Source: Nissolia schottii (Eukaryota; Streptophyta; Magnoliopsida; Fabales; Fabaceae). Taken from it: a DNA stretch of 64,000 nt. The stretch lies in NCBI GenBank assembly GCA_003254905.1, contig QANU01068405.1, positions 1-64,000 on the forward strand. Reading direction: 5' to 3'. The notes beneath the pieces are model-generated. The model was not told the DNA's origin. It searched no databases and worked only from the letters and a program-made list of their open reading frames with translations. Position numbers and translations under genes: made by a program. This document shows, one piece after another, positions 1-10,242 of this stretch. Positions within the stretch are counted from its first letter, which is position 1. Every line of letters starts with the position of its first letter.

Positions 1-61
1 TTAAAAAGGATATTTTAAATTAACGAGAGTACAAGACCACTGGTAAGAAAAGCTTTCATCA
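1..61 (+). mobile_element. Tail end of an Athila-like LTR
   Basis: The stretch (GATATTTTAAATTAACGAGAGT ... AAAGCTTTCATCA, abbreviated) closely resembles the last 60 bases of the solo LTR at 16592-18139. It is absent at the matching site in unit B. The rest lies outside the window. Confidence 0.5.
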
Positions 62-3000
62 AGGTTCTCACTTGCTCTTATGAAAATAATAAAAATAATT
101 ATTTTTAATGCATGCTAAGACTCATGAGGTAAGACTCTATATATAGAGGGAGACTATCACCCCCCATCAACTGAATTAGGCAATGTAGGACTTCTCAAAG
201 TTGGCACAAAGCACCATTACATTGAGCCAATACAACTATGTTGCGCACTAGTGCCATTGCGTGGATAGGCGCAATTGCGCTGGTGTCGGTGTAGCCTAGT
301 GCCATTGTGTTGCTACCAGGATCCAAAAGTCAACTATTTTGACTTTGAGGGTGATTACGGGTTACCTTAGATACTTTATCTTACGCTTTAAGATCTCTAA
401 ATGTACTGGTCATTAAAGATTTAACTTGGACGGTTTTCCAGGAGTTTTACTTATTAATTTATGTCTAGATTGCTAGCCAGAGTCTTTTTATATCTAGACT
501 GCTTGCTAGAATCTCTTATTAGTTATAACTAGACTACTTGCCAGAGTCTTCTTAATATTTTGATTGCGTGTTAGAATCATTAATTATTTATATCTGAACT
601 GCTTGGTAGAATCTTTTTATGTCTAGACTGCTTGCTAGAATTATTTATTATTTATATCTAGACTTGCTAGAGTATTTTTATATCTAGATTGCTTATACAT
701 GGACTACTTTCCAGAACCTTCACTTAGCCTAGCTTTAGTATGTTTATTAGGTTTTATGTCTTGTGGGCCTTAAACAAGGTATTTAAACTTTCTTTGATGT
801 ATTATGAAATCCTTCGTAGGCATATACGTAACCATAACATAGGATAAATGAAATTATAGCATATCATAAACATTTAATCATAAGCAATTAACCACATGCT
901 CAATCATCCCATACATCACTACATTCACTTAAGCATTTATAACATACATTTGATTTTCAGTCCATGCAAAAGCAAAGAGTTTATTAAGAACATGATTATG
1001 TCATATGATAGACATATCATCATAGACATCTTATTTAGTAACATACTTAATCTACACATGTATCATATTGTTCATATATAGACATAAATATTGGCAAATA
1101 GTCCATAACCACACAATTAAGAGCAACATGAGTTCCATAACATTTAGATTTGGGTTAAGACTTGTGTAATTCTTAAGAAAGTTTCCTAAGTTTTTAGGGT
1201 CATCAAACATGCTAAAATTGGGGTTTAAGTTGTAAGAACATCATTTTTAGCTTTTTGTACTCTCTTGTAATCAATTACACACTCGTGTAATCGATTGCAG
1301 TGTTATGGAATTGATTTTTCAGTTCATTTTAGGGTTTTGAAGAATGTTTTGGGCATGTTGTAATCGATTACCAATTAGTGTAATCAATTACCAACACGTC
1401 CAGAATGTGTTTGAGCATTTTGTATACTTTTGGTGGTTCTAATGCATCCTACTATTATCCTAAAGATTTATAAGTGACTTTGCTCACACTCTAATGCTCA
1501 GAAAATACATTTTTACTTAAGAAACTCAAAGTTAGATCCAAAGCTCATTTTTTACAAAACATCCTTTCTTGTTCCAATTCTAAAATGAAACACCAAAACT
1601 TGCTTTCTTTCATAACTAATCTTCAAAGTAGAACCTAATGGGCAAGATATAACTCTTATTACATTTTTTTTTTTTACCATTGGTGAAGTCGATCTATGTG
1701 ATCATGAGTAAAAATGGGTTTTTACTACTTGATTTTGACACTAAGATTGTGCCTTGAATATGTACAAATCTCAACTTGGCTTTAACTACAAAGTTATATA
1801 TCTATCTCTTAACTATAATTAGGGACTTGGATCACCTAAAACAAACATTTTTAGTAAAAGTTATGACAATTTGAACATTTCTATATGAAATGCATATTGC
1901 ATAGTGCTCGAATGATTTATAGGGGACATTGATACTGAGATTGCACCTTGAATATGGATGCATAAATATCGACTTGAATCTAACTACAAAGTTGTAATTC
2001 TATTTCTTAACTTTTATTAGAGACTTGGATCACTTAAAATGGAAATTTTTAGCATAAGTTATGACAATTTGAACATTGTTCTACGCAAGAACAATTTTTG
2101 GGCTATTTTTAGGCTGCCTTTAATCAATTGCACGATGCTACAATCAATTACATGCATGCCTAGAATGCCTTTTTGGACATTTTCTACCTACAAAGTAATC
2201 CTAAGACTTCCTATACTCATCCTAAGGGTTTATAATCATGCTCAGAAAACACATTTACATCCATTTTCTCTCAAATCTAGAGATTAAAACATAAGAATAT
2301 CAAGAACATGCACATTTTAATAAAACTTTATCTTGAATGATTATGGAATCCAAATCTCAAGATCATTTCTCCATAATCAACCTTAGAAATATAAAGAAAT
2401 GAATGAATTAACCTCACCTCAATAAAAGAAGCTTTAACTAGACGCAAGTAAGTTTGAAGAATTTATGTGACAATATGATGAACAAGGAAGATTGTTGGTT
2501 CCTTGATCACTTGGCAAGTGATTTGGGTGATGGATGGGATGTTTTGGAGGAGGAAAATTCATTTAGCTTGTTTCGCTTAAGCTCCAAGAGGGCTTGAAGA
2601 AAGAGAAGACATAAATGAGGCTTGAAAATGATGTGTTTTTTAGTTCAACATGGAAGCAATTTATAACTTGGGGAGCAATTTATAGGATACTTGAAGGGCA
2701 TTTTGGGGACAATTTATAACTTGGGGAGCAAGAATGTAATGTCATAAAGTGATGTAATAGTGATTCCAAGACTTAGTTGGATTTTGCCAAATTTGAGGGG
2801 CAAAACCAAGTTGGCAAAATAAATATCTATGTGGCATTCTCTAACGATCACATTATGTTAGTCTTTGTCTTCTTCCTCATTGATTTGCTTGGATGAAGAG
2901 AGTTTGGATAGAAGCAAAATGAGAGGAAAGAAAAAGGAAAGATTATGACATTTTCTCTAGCTTGGATGTGGAGAGAAAATAGGGAAAGGGGAAAAAAAAA

Positions 3001-3417
3001 AAGATGCGGACCCCAATTTTTTTTTTCTCTCAATAACTGAAAAAGTTACGGAAGAATAGTGTTTTATTTAAAATGACAACTCTATCCATATTTATCTCTC
3101 TGTCCATTAATTGAAGTAAGGATTAAAATGACATTTAATATGGTTTCACATTTTCTTTCTTTTCATTTTCTCTTCATCCAAGCAATAAGAGAGAAAATGA
3201 ACTTTTCTTTTTTTGTTTTCACTTCTCTTCATTTTCATTTTCTCCATTTTCTTTCCTCATCTAAGTAAAGGGAATGCAAGATGACATCATTGTCTCCTGA
3301 TTAGGGAGGAATCCTAGGTGGATTAGAATACTAATTATGTGATTAAGCTTAATCTAGACTAGTTTAGTAATTTTTATTAAGATTAGGGGTAATTGATCAT
3401 TTTTCATCACTTATGTC
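62..3417. other. Intergenic repeat-rich stretch, unit A
   Basis: No coding frame of note. It holds a GCCATTGCG / GCGCAATTGCGC word cluster (about 235-310), a run of imperfect repeats of TCTAGACTGCTTGCTAGAAT (about 460-705), paired GTAATCRATTAC words (1265-1400 and 2115-2150), and purine/pyrimidine-rich sequence (2870-3250). It looks like decayed retroelement-derived DNA. The matching unit B stretch is 32896-38367, with two TRIMs added. Confidence 0.5.
460..705 (+). repeat. Imperfect short tandem-like repeats (TCTAGACTGCTTGCTAGAAT words)
   Basis: About seven spaced copies of a word near TCTAGACTGCTTGCTAGAAT separated by T/A-rich spacers (TCTTTTTATA type). The unit B counterpart is 33297-33545. 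No function can be read from it. Confidence 0.6.
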
Positions 3418-3566
3418 TGTCATGCCCCAACTTAGGACATGATTACATGTAGGGCTACGGCCCTATGGAAGCACTGACGTGATATAATAAACTAGGTGCG
3501 CGACCCGGGTCAACTCAGATTAGCCAAGACAAAGCCTTGGATATTGGGTAGGCAACCTAAAAGAAA

Positions 3567-4040
3567 AAAAATTTCCTTTTAATAAATTTATAAAACCACA
3601 TTATTAAAATGTTCTTTAGTCATGGATGGAAAATAAATTAGTTAGACCGATTGTTTAACTAACAAGCTTACAAGCTTCCGCTGATTAAAGGAGAAGTGGA
3701 AGCAAACACTGGAACCGGCAAATTAATTTATTATAAGGACGATGAAGAAAGAAACCTTCAAGGCGTGTGTTTATATTTTCGGTTTCATTTATTTGAAATT
3801 TAGAATTGACTATAATCACAATGATAGTAATGAAAATGATTATGTTATTGTTTCCCGTCATCATCTTCTTGACAATAAGGAGCGCAAATGGATTTATTAT
3901 TGAGTTGAATTATATACAGGTGGACAGGTGGTCGCGGACATACACCCAAATGTTAAAAAAACATTATTATTACTAGCGCGTGCTTGTCAAGCCACAAATT
4001 TTTATTTTAGAAGTATTAATACTTAGTAGTTATTAGAATA
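3567..4040 (-). pseudogene. Relic of RLK upstream (promoter-side) DNA
   Basis: Diverged similarity to the sequence just upstream of both RLK genes: shared landmarks include AAATTTCC...ATTTATAAA, CACATTATTAAAAT, TTAGACCGATTG, the GAAAGAAACCTTCAA segment and CCAAATGTTAAAAAA. No RLK exon accompanies it. It may mark a lost third tandem gene or a captured fragment. Confidence 0.5.
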
Positions 4041-4062
4041 CAGTGCATTAATGGGTTGAGGG

Positions 4063-4066
<4 letters not shown>

Positions 4067-4095
<29 letters not shown>
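4067..4095. repeat. (AT)n microsatellite
   Basis: Uninterrupted AT run, shorter and interrupted by TGTG in the unit B counterpart near 38994-39023. Confidence 0.9.
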
Positions 4096-4363
4096 ACAAA
4101 TAATAATGGACTTAAAAAATTAAATGGAATTAAGAAAAGGCTAAAAGTTAGTTATTTTTTATATTATCTTTATATACAAACTAGTGGGTCTAGACAAATA
4201 TTTTGTGTCCGTCAAATGTTGAGTTACTTGTGATTATTAATGTGGATAATAGTAAGAAAGAAAGAGAAGGGAAGAGTACATTTTTTTTAGTGTGAAATGA
4301 GAAGAAAATGTTTGCAAATGAAACAAAAATGAGAAAGAAAGAGTTCAAGAAGTGTAGTTAGAA

Positions 4364-4510
4364 TCTATACTAATAATAAAGAGGATACTAAAAGTAACCA
4401 CTTTTTGGTCTTCACAAATTATATTATAACGTTTAGTGAATAAAAAACATTAACCACTTTTTGGTCTTCACAAGTTATATTATAACGTTTAGTGAATAAA
4501 AAAAATTAAG
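4364..4510 (+). repeat. 56-bp tandem duplication at a possible Helitron-like 5' end
   Basis: TCTATACTAATAATAAAGAG at 4364, preceded by A, resembles plant Helitron 5' ends (A|TC insertion). Next to it the word TAACCACTTTTTGGTCTTCA recurs at 4395 and 4451 (period 56). Unit B has a single copy at about 39326. No 3' hairpin plus CTRR end was fixed, so the Helitron call is tentative. Confidence 0.35.
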
Positions 4511-4693
4511 CATAAATATGGAAGTGGAGGAGTGGGGGAATGGAGGAATACATTGATCATGAAATGATAACCGTTAATGAATTGTGGGGAGTGGAGGAGT
4601 GGGGAGATAGAGGTGTACATTGAAATGGATTTTCAAAACTTTATTTTGTTTTGTTTTCATATTAAATCTTTTTAATAATATCACTATCTATTC

Positions 4694-4738
<45 letters not shown>
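4694..4738. repeat. (TAA)n microsatellite
   Basis: About 15 units, followed by further impure TAA runs. The unit B counterpart (about 39567-39610) has changed units (AAC, TAG). Confidence 0.9.
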
Positions 4739-4740
<2 letters not shown>

Positions 4741-4964
4741 TAAATAATAATAATAATAGATAAAGGAAGTAGGGAAAAAATAAATCTCTTTTTTCTCTAA
4801 TTTATTTTTTCATAATTATCCTTAGGTTTATTTTTTTATATATTCACAAATTAAGGACACTAACGTACATTTTATTACTCACTATTCATTATTCACAACC
4901 ACTTCTCTACTCACACCCCATTTCTTCCATGCTTCCACTTGACAAGCACTTGTGATTGTCAATG

Positions 4965-4995
<31 letters not shown>

Positions 4996-6358
4996 CTTTA
5001 CATACATAAATGTAATTATATACTTACCTAAAAAAAATAGAAAAATGACTTGACATGCACAAGAGTAATTCAATACTTGATGACAGGACGTGGTAGTAAA
5101 TGATAAAAGAGATATGTAAATAGGAGTTAGTGAGAGAAGTTAAGAAATTGAGTAGGTAACCACCAATTTGGTGTGGAGTAGTGCTAACATGAGATTACCT
5201 TTTGATCTAATAAATTGTTTTAAAATTAAATATAATTAAGGGTAAAAATGACATAATAAGTTGGACACTAAAACGTAGTTTTTTTTCTTCCCTTAATCCT
5301 TGTTATAGAATGTATAAATATAGAATATAGTATAGAAATATAGATTATATTAAGTTGTCCATTGTGACACACCTCTCTTACCTAGGAGTCTCCCCTAAAT
5401 ATGGGACCACAGTCCTTAATTCCGGACAAGTGAATAAGATTAAACTAACTAGGGATGTTACCTTCCATAATTAGTAGACTTAGAACCTAATAACTCAAGT
5501 AATTAATCTAGTTCATCTGACTTCACAAATAGTATACCTTATGGCAGATGACTTAGTTCAGTATGCGGTTAGCGTCCCCACAGACCAGACTCAATATCAG
5601 ATAGCCTAAGGGTATGCGAACCCTCATAGATTCAGATAGTATTGAGCAAAGTTCCACAGATTTAAGGTATGCGTACCCTCACGGTATTCAGGTCCAACGT
5701 ACTAGAACCACGAGGATTTATCCTATTGAAGCAAGGCCGAGCTAAGGTTTCCTTGAAACGACAATCGAGAGACATCTCTCCTCATGCCCCTCATCTGGAA
5801 GTGGGCACACACTACAGATAGACCAGATTTACTCTTTAGCAGTTATTCAGATTTAGTTACAGTTTATGATATGTTTATTTATCATTCAGTTAGATACATT
5901 TATGTATATACCCTGTTTTATGTGTAGTATATGTTATGTGTGTGGTACCGAGGTACCACTACTGAGATGACAAATTCACCCCTCTGTCAATGATATTTTT
6001 TAGATAAAATAGAGGACAGTGAGAACGTCCCTCATCCAGTAGCAGCGAGGTTCAACATCAGTAGTAACCTTCACTTCGCAGTGGGGCCTACCAGGGTTAT
6101 GTCAGTAGATATGCTCCAGACTTACTAAGGCAGGATCCCCTCATTTAGACCATTTAGATATTATGTATTTTTTAGTTTATCATTTTCATGAACGATATGT
6201 AACTCAGATATTATTCCTAGGTTTATTTACGGCATCAGTTATTTCTTTGTGAAAATAAAGTTGTTATTTAGCATGCATAAACATTAGTATGACCACAACA
6301 GAGGTTTCATAAGGGCAGTAGCCCTATGCTCGGTCACGTCCTAAGTTGGGGCATGACA

Positions 6359-7258
6359 ATTTTATCCTTTTTTTAAAATATGAATTATTTTTAAATGTTA
6401 AAATAGTCCATGACAAGATGGACACCAAAAAATGATGTTTTCTATATCGCTTTTATTGTATGTAATAGATTATTACTAGTGGGGATGCAGGCACTTCGTA
6501 CCAGTACCTACAACAATAATCATGGGTTATGTAACTTCCTATTCCAGTTTATACTAAATGTGTGTTTTTATGATCAACTCTTAAGGTCTTCTTCAGAAGT
6601 TGGTTCAGACTAAAAAATAAATTGTTTATTTATCAATATTTCTTCTTTTGAAATTAGCTTTGATAACCTGTAACAATTGCATTAATTGAAATTTGAATGA
6701 ACTTTTTTTTTTGGCTGTGACTATCATAAAGAATTGACTTTGTAATTGAATGAGAGATGAAATAATTGTTTGATGACATATACATAAAAGGGCGACATTT
6801 TATTGTATTGATAATAAAAAGATAATTCAACGTTTTAAAAATATAAAGATGAAAAGATAATAATTGTAAATTGAATTGATCCTTTATTATTTTGTATTAA
6901 TATATTTTTTATGCCTAAATATAATTATAACTCTTGTACAGTCGCTACTTGCGAAACGCAGTGTTTGACCTCTACATGCCATGAAGACTTTGAACACAAA
7001 AGACCCCACATCTAGATACACTAAAGTTCCTCACATTTTTTGCTCTCTTTTCATACTCCAACCAACTCTATTTATAAGCTAACAACAATTGATTAGACAA
7101 TCAACTAGTTACAGTCTCAATCTTAATAATTAATTATTTTCTATTTTATCAAATAAATCACTCTCATATTTTTCTCTCATATCAATCAAAATAATGACAA
7201 ACATTTTAGCAGTCAATCTCTTGAGTGGCATGTTAGTCTAAAGTATTAACATTAAACA
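6359..7258. other. Non-coding stretch left of the Tat insertion, unit A
   Basis: AT-rich, no convincing frame. It matches 41254-42690 in unit B apart from the hAT-like insert there. It lies 3' of RLK gene A, and the Tat element separates it from the gene's 3' flank at 13366-13782. Confidence 0.5.
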
Positions 7259-7671
7259 TGTACCGGGAGGGTACTTTTGGGTTCTGGAGCTCCACGGATG
7301 AGGCTGGCGGGGTACCTGCAAGGACTCCGATGTCAGTAGAGATTGGAGATAAGGGTATGAAAATGAGGTTGGGCTCTGCCGTAGCTGGATGGTTATATAC
7401 CTCTCGAATGCTGATAACTGATCCCGTCTCCTGCCTTATTATACGCGGATGGATAGCCTTGTTTAATCCGTGGTCGGTGTTGTGCGTTTCGCCAAGATAT
7501 ACTACGCGGGTAATGAGAGCAGTTAGCGATGGTGACGAGCGTCGCACGCGGATCATCAATGTCTTCCTCGGAGTGGGCTTTCGAGACAGGTAGAGGCCTT
7601 TCAGCCAGCGAGTCATGTGGGTTGGGTAAGGCTTTTCCGTGGACTGGGCCGACAGGGTCTAGTCCATAACA
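7259..7671 (-). repeat. 3' LTR of the Tat element
   Basis: On the minus strand it starts TGTTATGGACTAG just after the G-rich polypurine tract GTTGGGGGGCTTC and ends CCGGTACA. About 413 bp. The start resembles that of the Tat-type LTR at 61448 (TGTTACGGACTGG). Confidence 0.7.
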
Positions 7672-8425
7672 GAAGCCCCCCAACTCGGGCCGCGGGGTAA
7701 CCGCGGCCAGAGTTATTCTTTATCCGCGTGGAAGGATTGACGGTTGATGTATGGGAGGTCGCGTGATTTGACGGGTGACGTGTGGGTTTTAAAACGATTG
7801 CCACATGTCTCGATACTTCAGTCGTTTTGTCTTCTTGAGAGAGTAATGATGAGTTTATTAATTTTTTGGTGGGAAACTCTCATTTCCCCTTCCCTTTTTT
7901 GTTTATAAGCTGCTGGGGGGTTTCTTGTTCTGATTTCAAATTTCTTTTTCAAACTTCCAAATCTCTCGAGTCGCTGGTTCTTGTTTTTGGAAGGTGCTTC
8001 TTCGTTGGGGCCTCTTTTTCACTTAGTTTTGGTAAGCTCTGTTCGTTCTTTGTTTTTTGCTTTGGAAATGTCATTGTATTCTTGTTTTCTACTCTTCTCC
8101 TCCTTTTTGCGATGCTCTGTGTTTTCCATGGCTGTTTATTGGTTTGGATATAGGATAGGTGCTTACCATTCTTTTTGTATCTTTTATGTTGGGTTTGGTT
8201 TGGGGTAGATAAAGGACTTTTTATTGTGACGGGATGCATCGTTTATAGGAGTTTCCCCCCATTTTTTTCTTTTTCAGTAGTGTGCTAATGGGGAAGTTTA
8301 AGAAGTATTTCCAGGAGTTAAAGCGACCACGAAGTTTTCTCCAGGCACGAGTAGGTCACGTATGGATGGATTGAACCGGAAGTTTTCTCCATACTTCGAT
8401 TGTCCGCGGTACTCATGTTGAGCGG

Positions 8426-10242
8426 ATGGGTGAAGTTCTAGAGTTGACCGAGGATGGTTTAGAAGATCATGAGTATAGGATAGAAGAAGCTTCCGTGGAC
8501 GAAAGAGTGTGCATGGCGCGACATCAGAATACTCCGCACTTTTTGTGGTTGTACGACGATTTTTTCACTCGCCTGGGGATTAGATTGGCTTTTTCCTTCT
8601 TTGAGAGAGAGTTGATGAGGTTGTGCACCTTCAACCCTACTCAGCTCCATCCGAACGGGTGGGCCTTGATCCACGGGTTCCAAATTGCCTGCGAGAGATT
8701 CGGCATCAAAGCCTTTCCAAACACTTTCTTGAATTTATACACTTTGATAAATCTGAGAAGTTCTGCGATCCCGGGGACAAAGTTTAGGTATTGCAACTGG
8801 CATACGTTTAAAAGCATTCCTGGTACTCGGGTCTTCTCACGGTGGGAGGATTCTTACCAGGAATTTAAATGGAAGTATTTCAAGATTTTTGCTGCTCCTG
8901 GGTATAGGGCCTTTTGGGAGGGGGATCAAGACACCGTGGAGGTGTTGTCGTGCTACTGGAATATGCATATTCACCATCATCGTCCTCCCCACCTATTGGA
9001 GGAAGAGTCGGCTAAAAGGGGTTTTTTGTGACGCTGAGTCAAAATGGACCTCTCAAGGTTAAGGAGGTAGTTGAGAGTCCGAAGGCAGGGTCGTACTTAG
9101 GTAGATGTTGCTCCTTTGTATTCGTTTTCACTTTATCCTTTTGGTTTTTTTATTATTGGTCTCTGCCGGTGGCTTGCTTTTAATGTTGTCTTGTTTGGTT
9201 TGCAGATTCACGGTTTCGCGGAGCGGTGGGCAAATTTGATAAGCTGAAGGAGTTTCACCGGTCTCTGGTTGAGTCTGCTCGGGAGGAACTGTGTGGAATG
9301 CGAGAGGAAGAGGTAGCTAGAGGGAGTGGTGGGTGGCTTGAAAGTAGCGGAGGACCCGCAGACGATGGAAGGCCAGCTCACTCTAATTCCGTTATGTCGA
9401 TCCATTCTTCGACGAGGAGGTCTGCTGGCCAATCTCCTCCTCGGAAAAGAATGAAGGCTGCTGCTCCTGGCACTTGTACTGGGGAACGATGTGTTCCTGT
9501 TGGTCGTGCCAGTATCGCGGCGTGGCCGCGGGATGTTGATTTCTTTGCGGAGTTCAACAGTTGCCTCCTCCGCGGTGATAGGTGGAAGGAATTGGATGGG
9601 ATTTCTTCTGGGGCCGCCCTGGGGTAGAGCTTGCGTCATATGGGCAAGGTTGTTGGGCTGATGACATATGCTCTGGATGTGGGCATAGAGTCTGATGAGG
9701 TGGAGGTTTGTAAGGAAGAAATCTCTCTCCTGAAGGAGGACGTTGAACGCACTTCTGCAAAAAATAGGAAGTTGGCGGCTCAGCTTGCAGCTTCTGAGGA
9801 GAGGGCAGCTAGGCTGGTGTCAGAGGTTGAGCAGGTTGGTCGCGAGAATGAGCGGAAGGATGGCCTGTTGAGAGAAAATGAGAAGCTTGTGGAAGAGAAG
9901 TCTAAGGATTTGGAAGGTATGAAGGATCTGCTGGAGTCTGCCCAGGCTGAGTGTGAGGCTCAAAAGGCGGAAAGTGCTAAGTGTGAAAGCAAGCATCTTC
10001 GTCTTGTGGAGGTTTCGAAAGCCTGGTTGAATCCACTTTTGAGGCTGTGGATCAGTACTATGACGAGGAGGAGGGTGTTATTAAGAAATTGGCGTGAGCT
10101 TCAGTGTTTTTTTTTTTTGTGTAAGGAATGTAATGTGATGCGCCATATTTTTACCGGGTTGTTGTCCACGGTTTTATTTTATTTTACCTCGGTGATGACT
10201 GGGATTATTTATAATATATTTCCACGGTTACGACCGGGATAG
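8426..10242 (+). other. Antisense extra ORF region of the Tat element
   Basis: Three plus-strand open stretches (8426-9031, 9226-9627, 9631-10242) lie between pol and the 3' LTR, opposite in sense to pol. The first resembles the plant 'putative gypsy type transposon' domain (Transposase_28-like) that is documented as an extra ORF in Tat elements; the last is rich in charged heptads and looks like a coiled coil. A TATA-like TTTATAAGC at 7902 lies upstream. Treated as a fossil part of the element, not as a host gene. Confidence 0.6.

Larger units (their letters stand above)
3418..6358. mobile_element. Element with about 60-bp imperfect inverted ends, enclosing RLK upstream-like DNA (unit A)
   Basis: The left end TGTCATGCCCCAACTTAGGA and the right end (reverse complement TGTCATGCCCCAACTTAGGA) are inverted copies. 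Weaker inverted similarity continues to a TAGGGCTAC-GCCCT motif. Element-like sequence occupies 3418-3566 and about 5360-6358. The middle (3567 to about 4040) resembles the DNA upstream of the RLK genes (24441-25060, 59450-60060). No clear target duplication was seen. It may be a chromovirus-type solo LTR with an insert, two separate partial elements, or a DNA element that captured host DNA. It predates the unit A/B duplication. Confidence 0.55.

Noticed and set aside
8426-9031. 201-codon plus-strand frame as a host gene
   Set aside because: It lies between Tat pol and its 3' LTR and resembles the antisense extra ORF known in that lineage.
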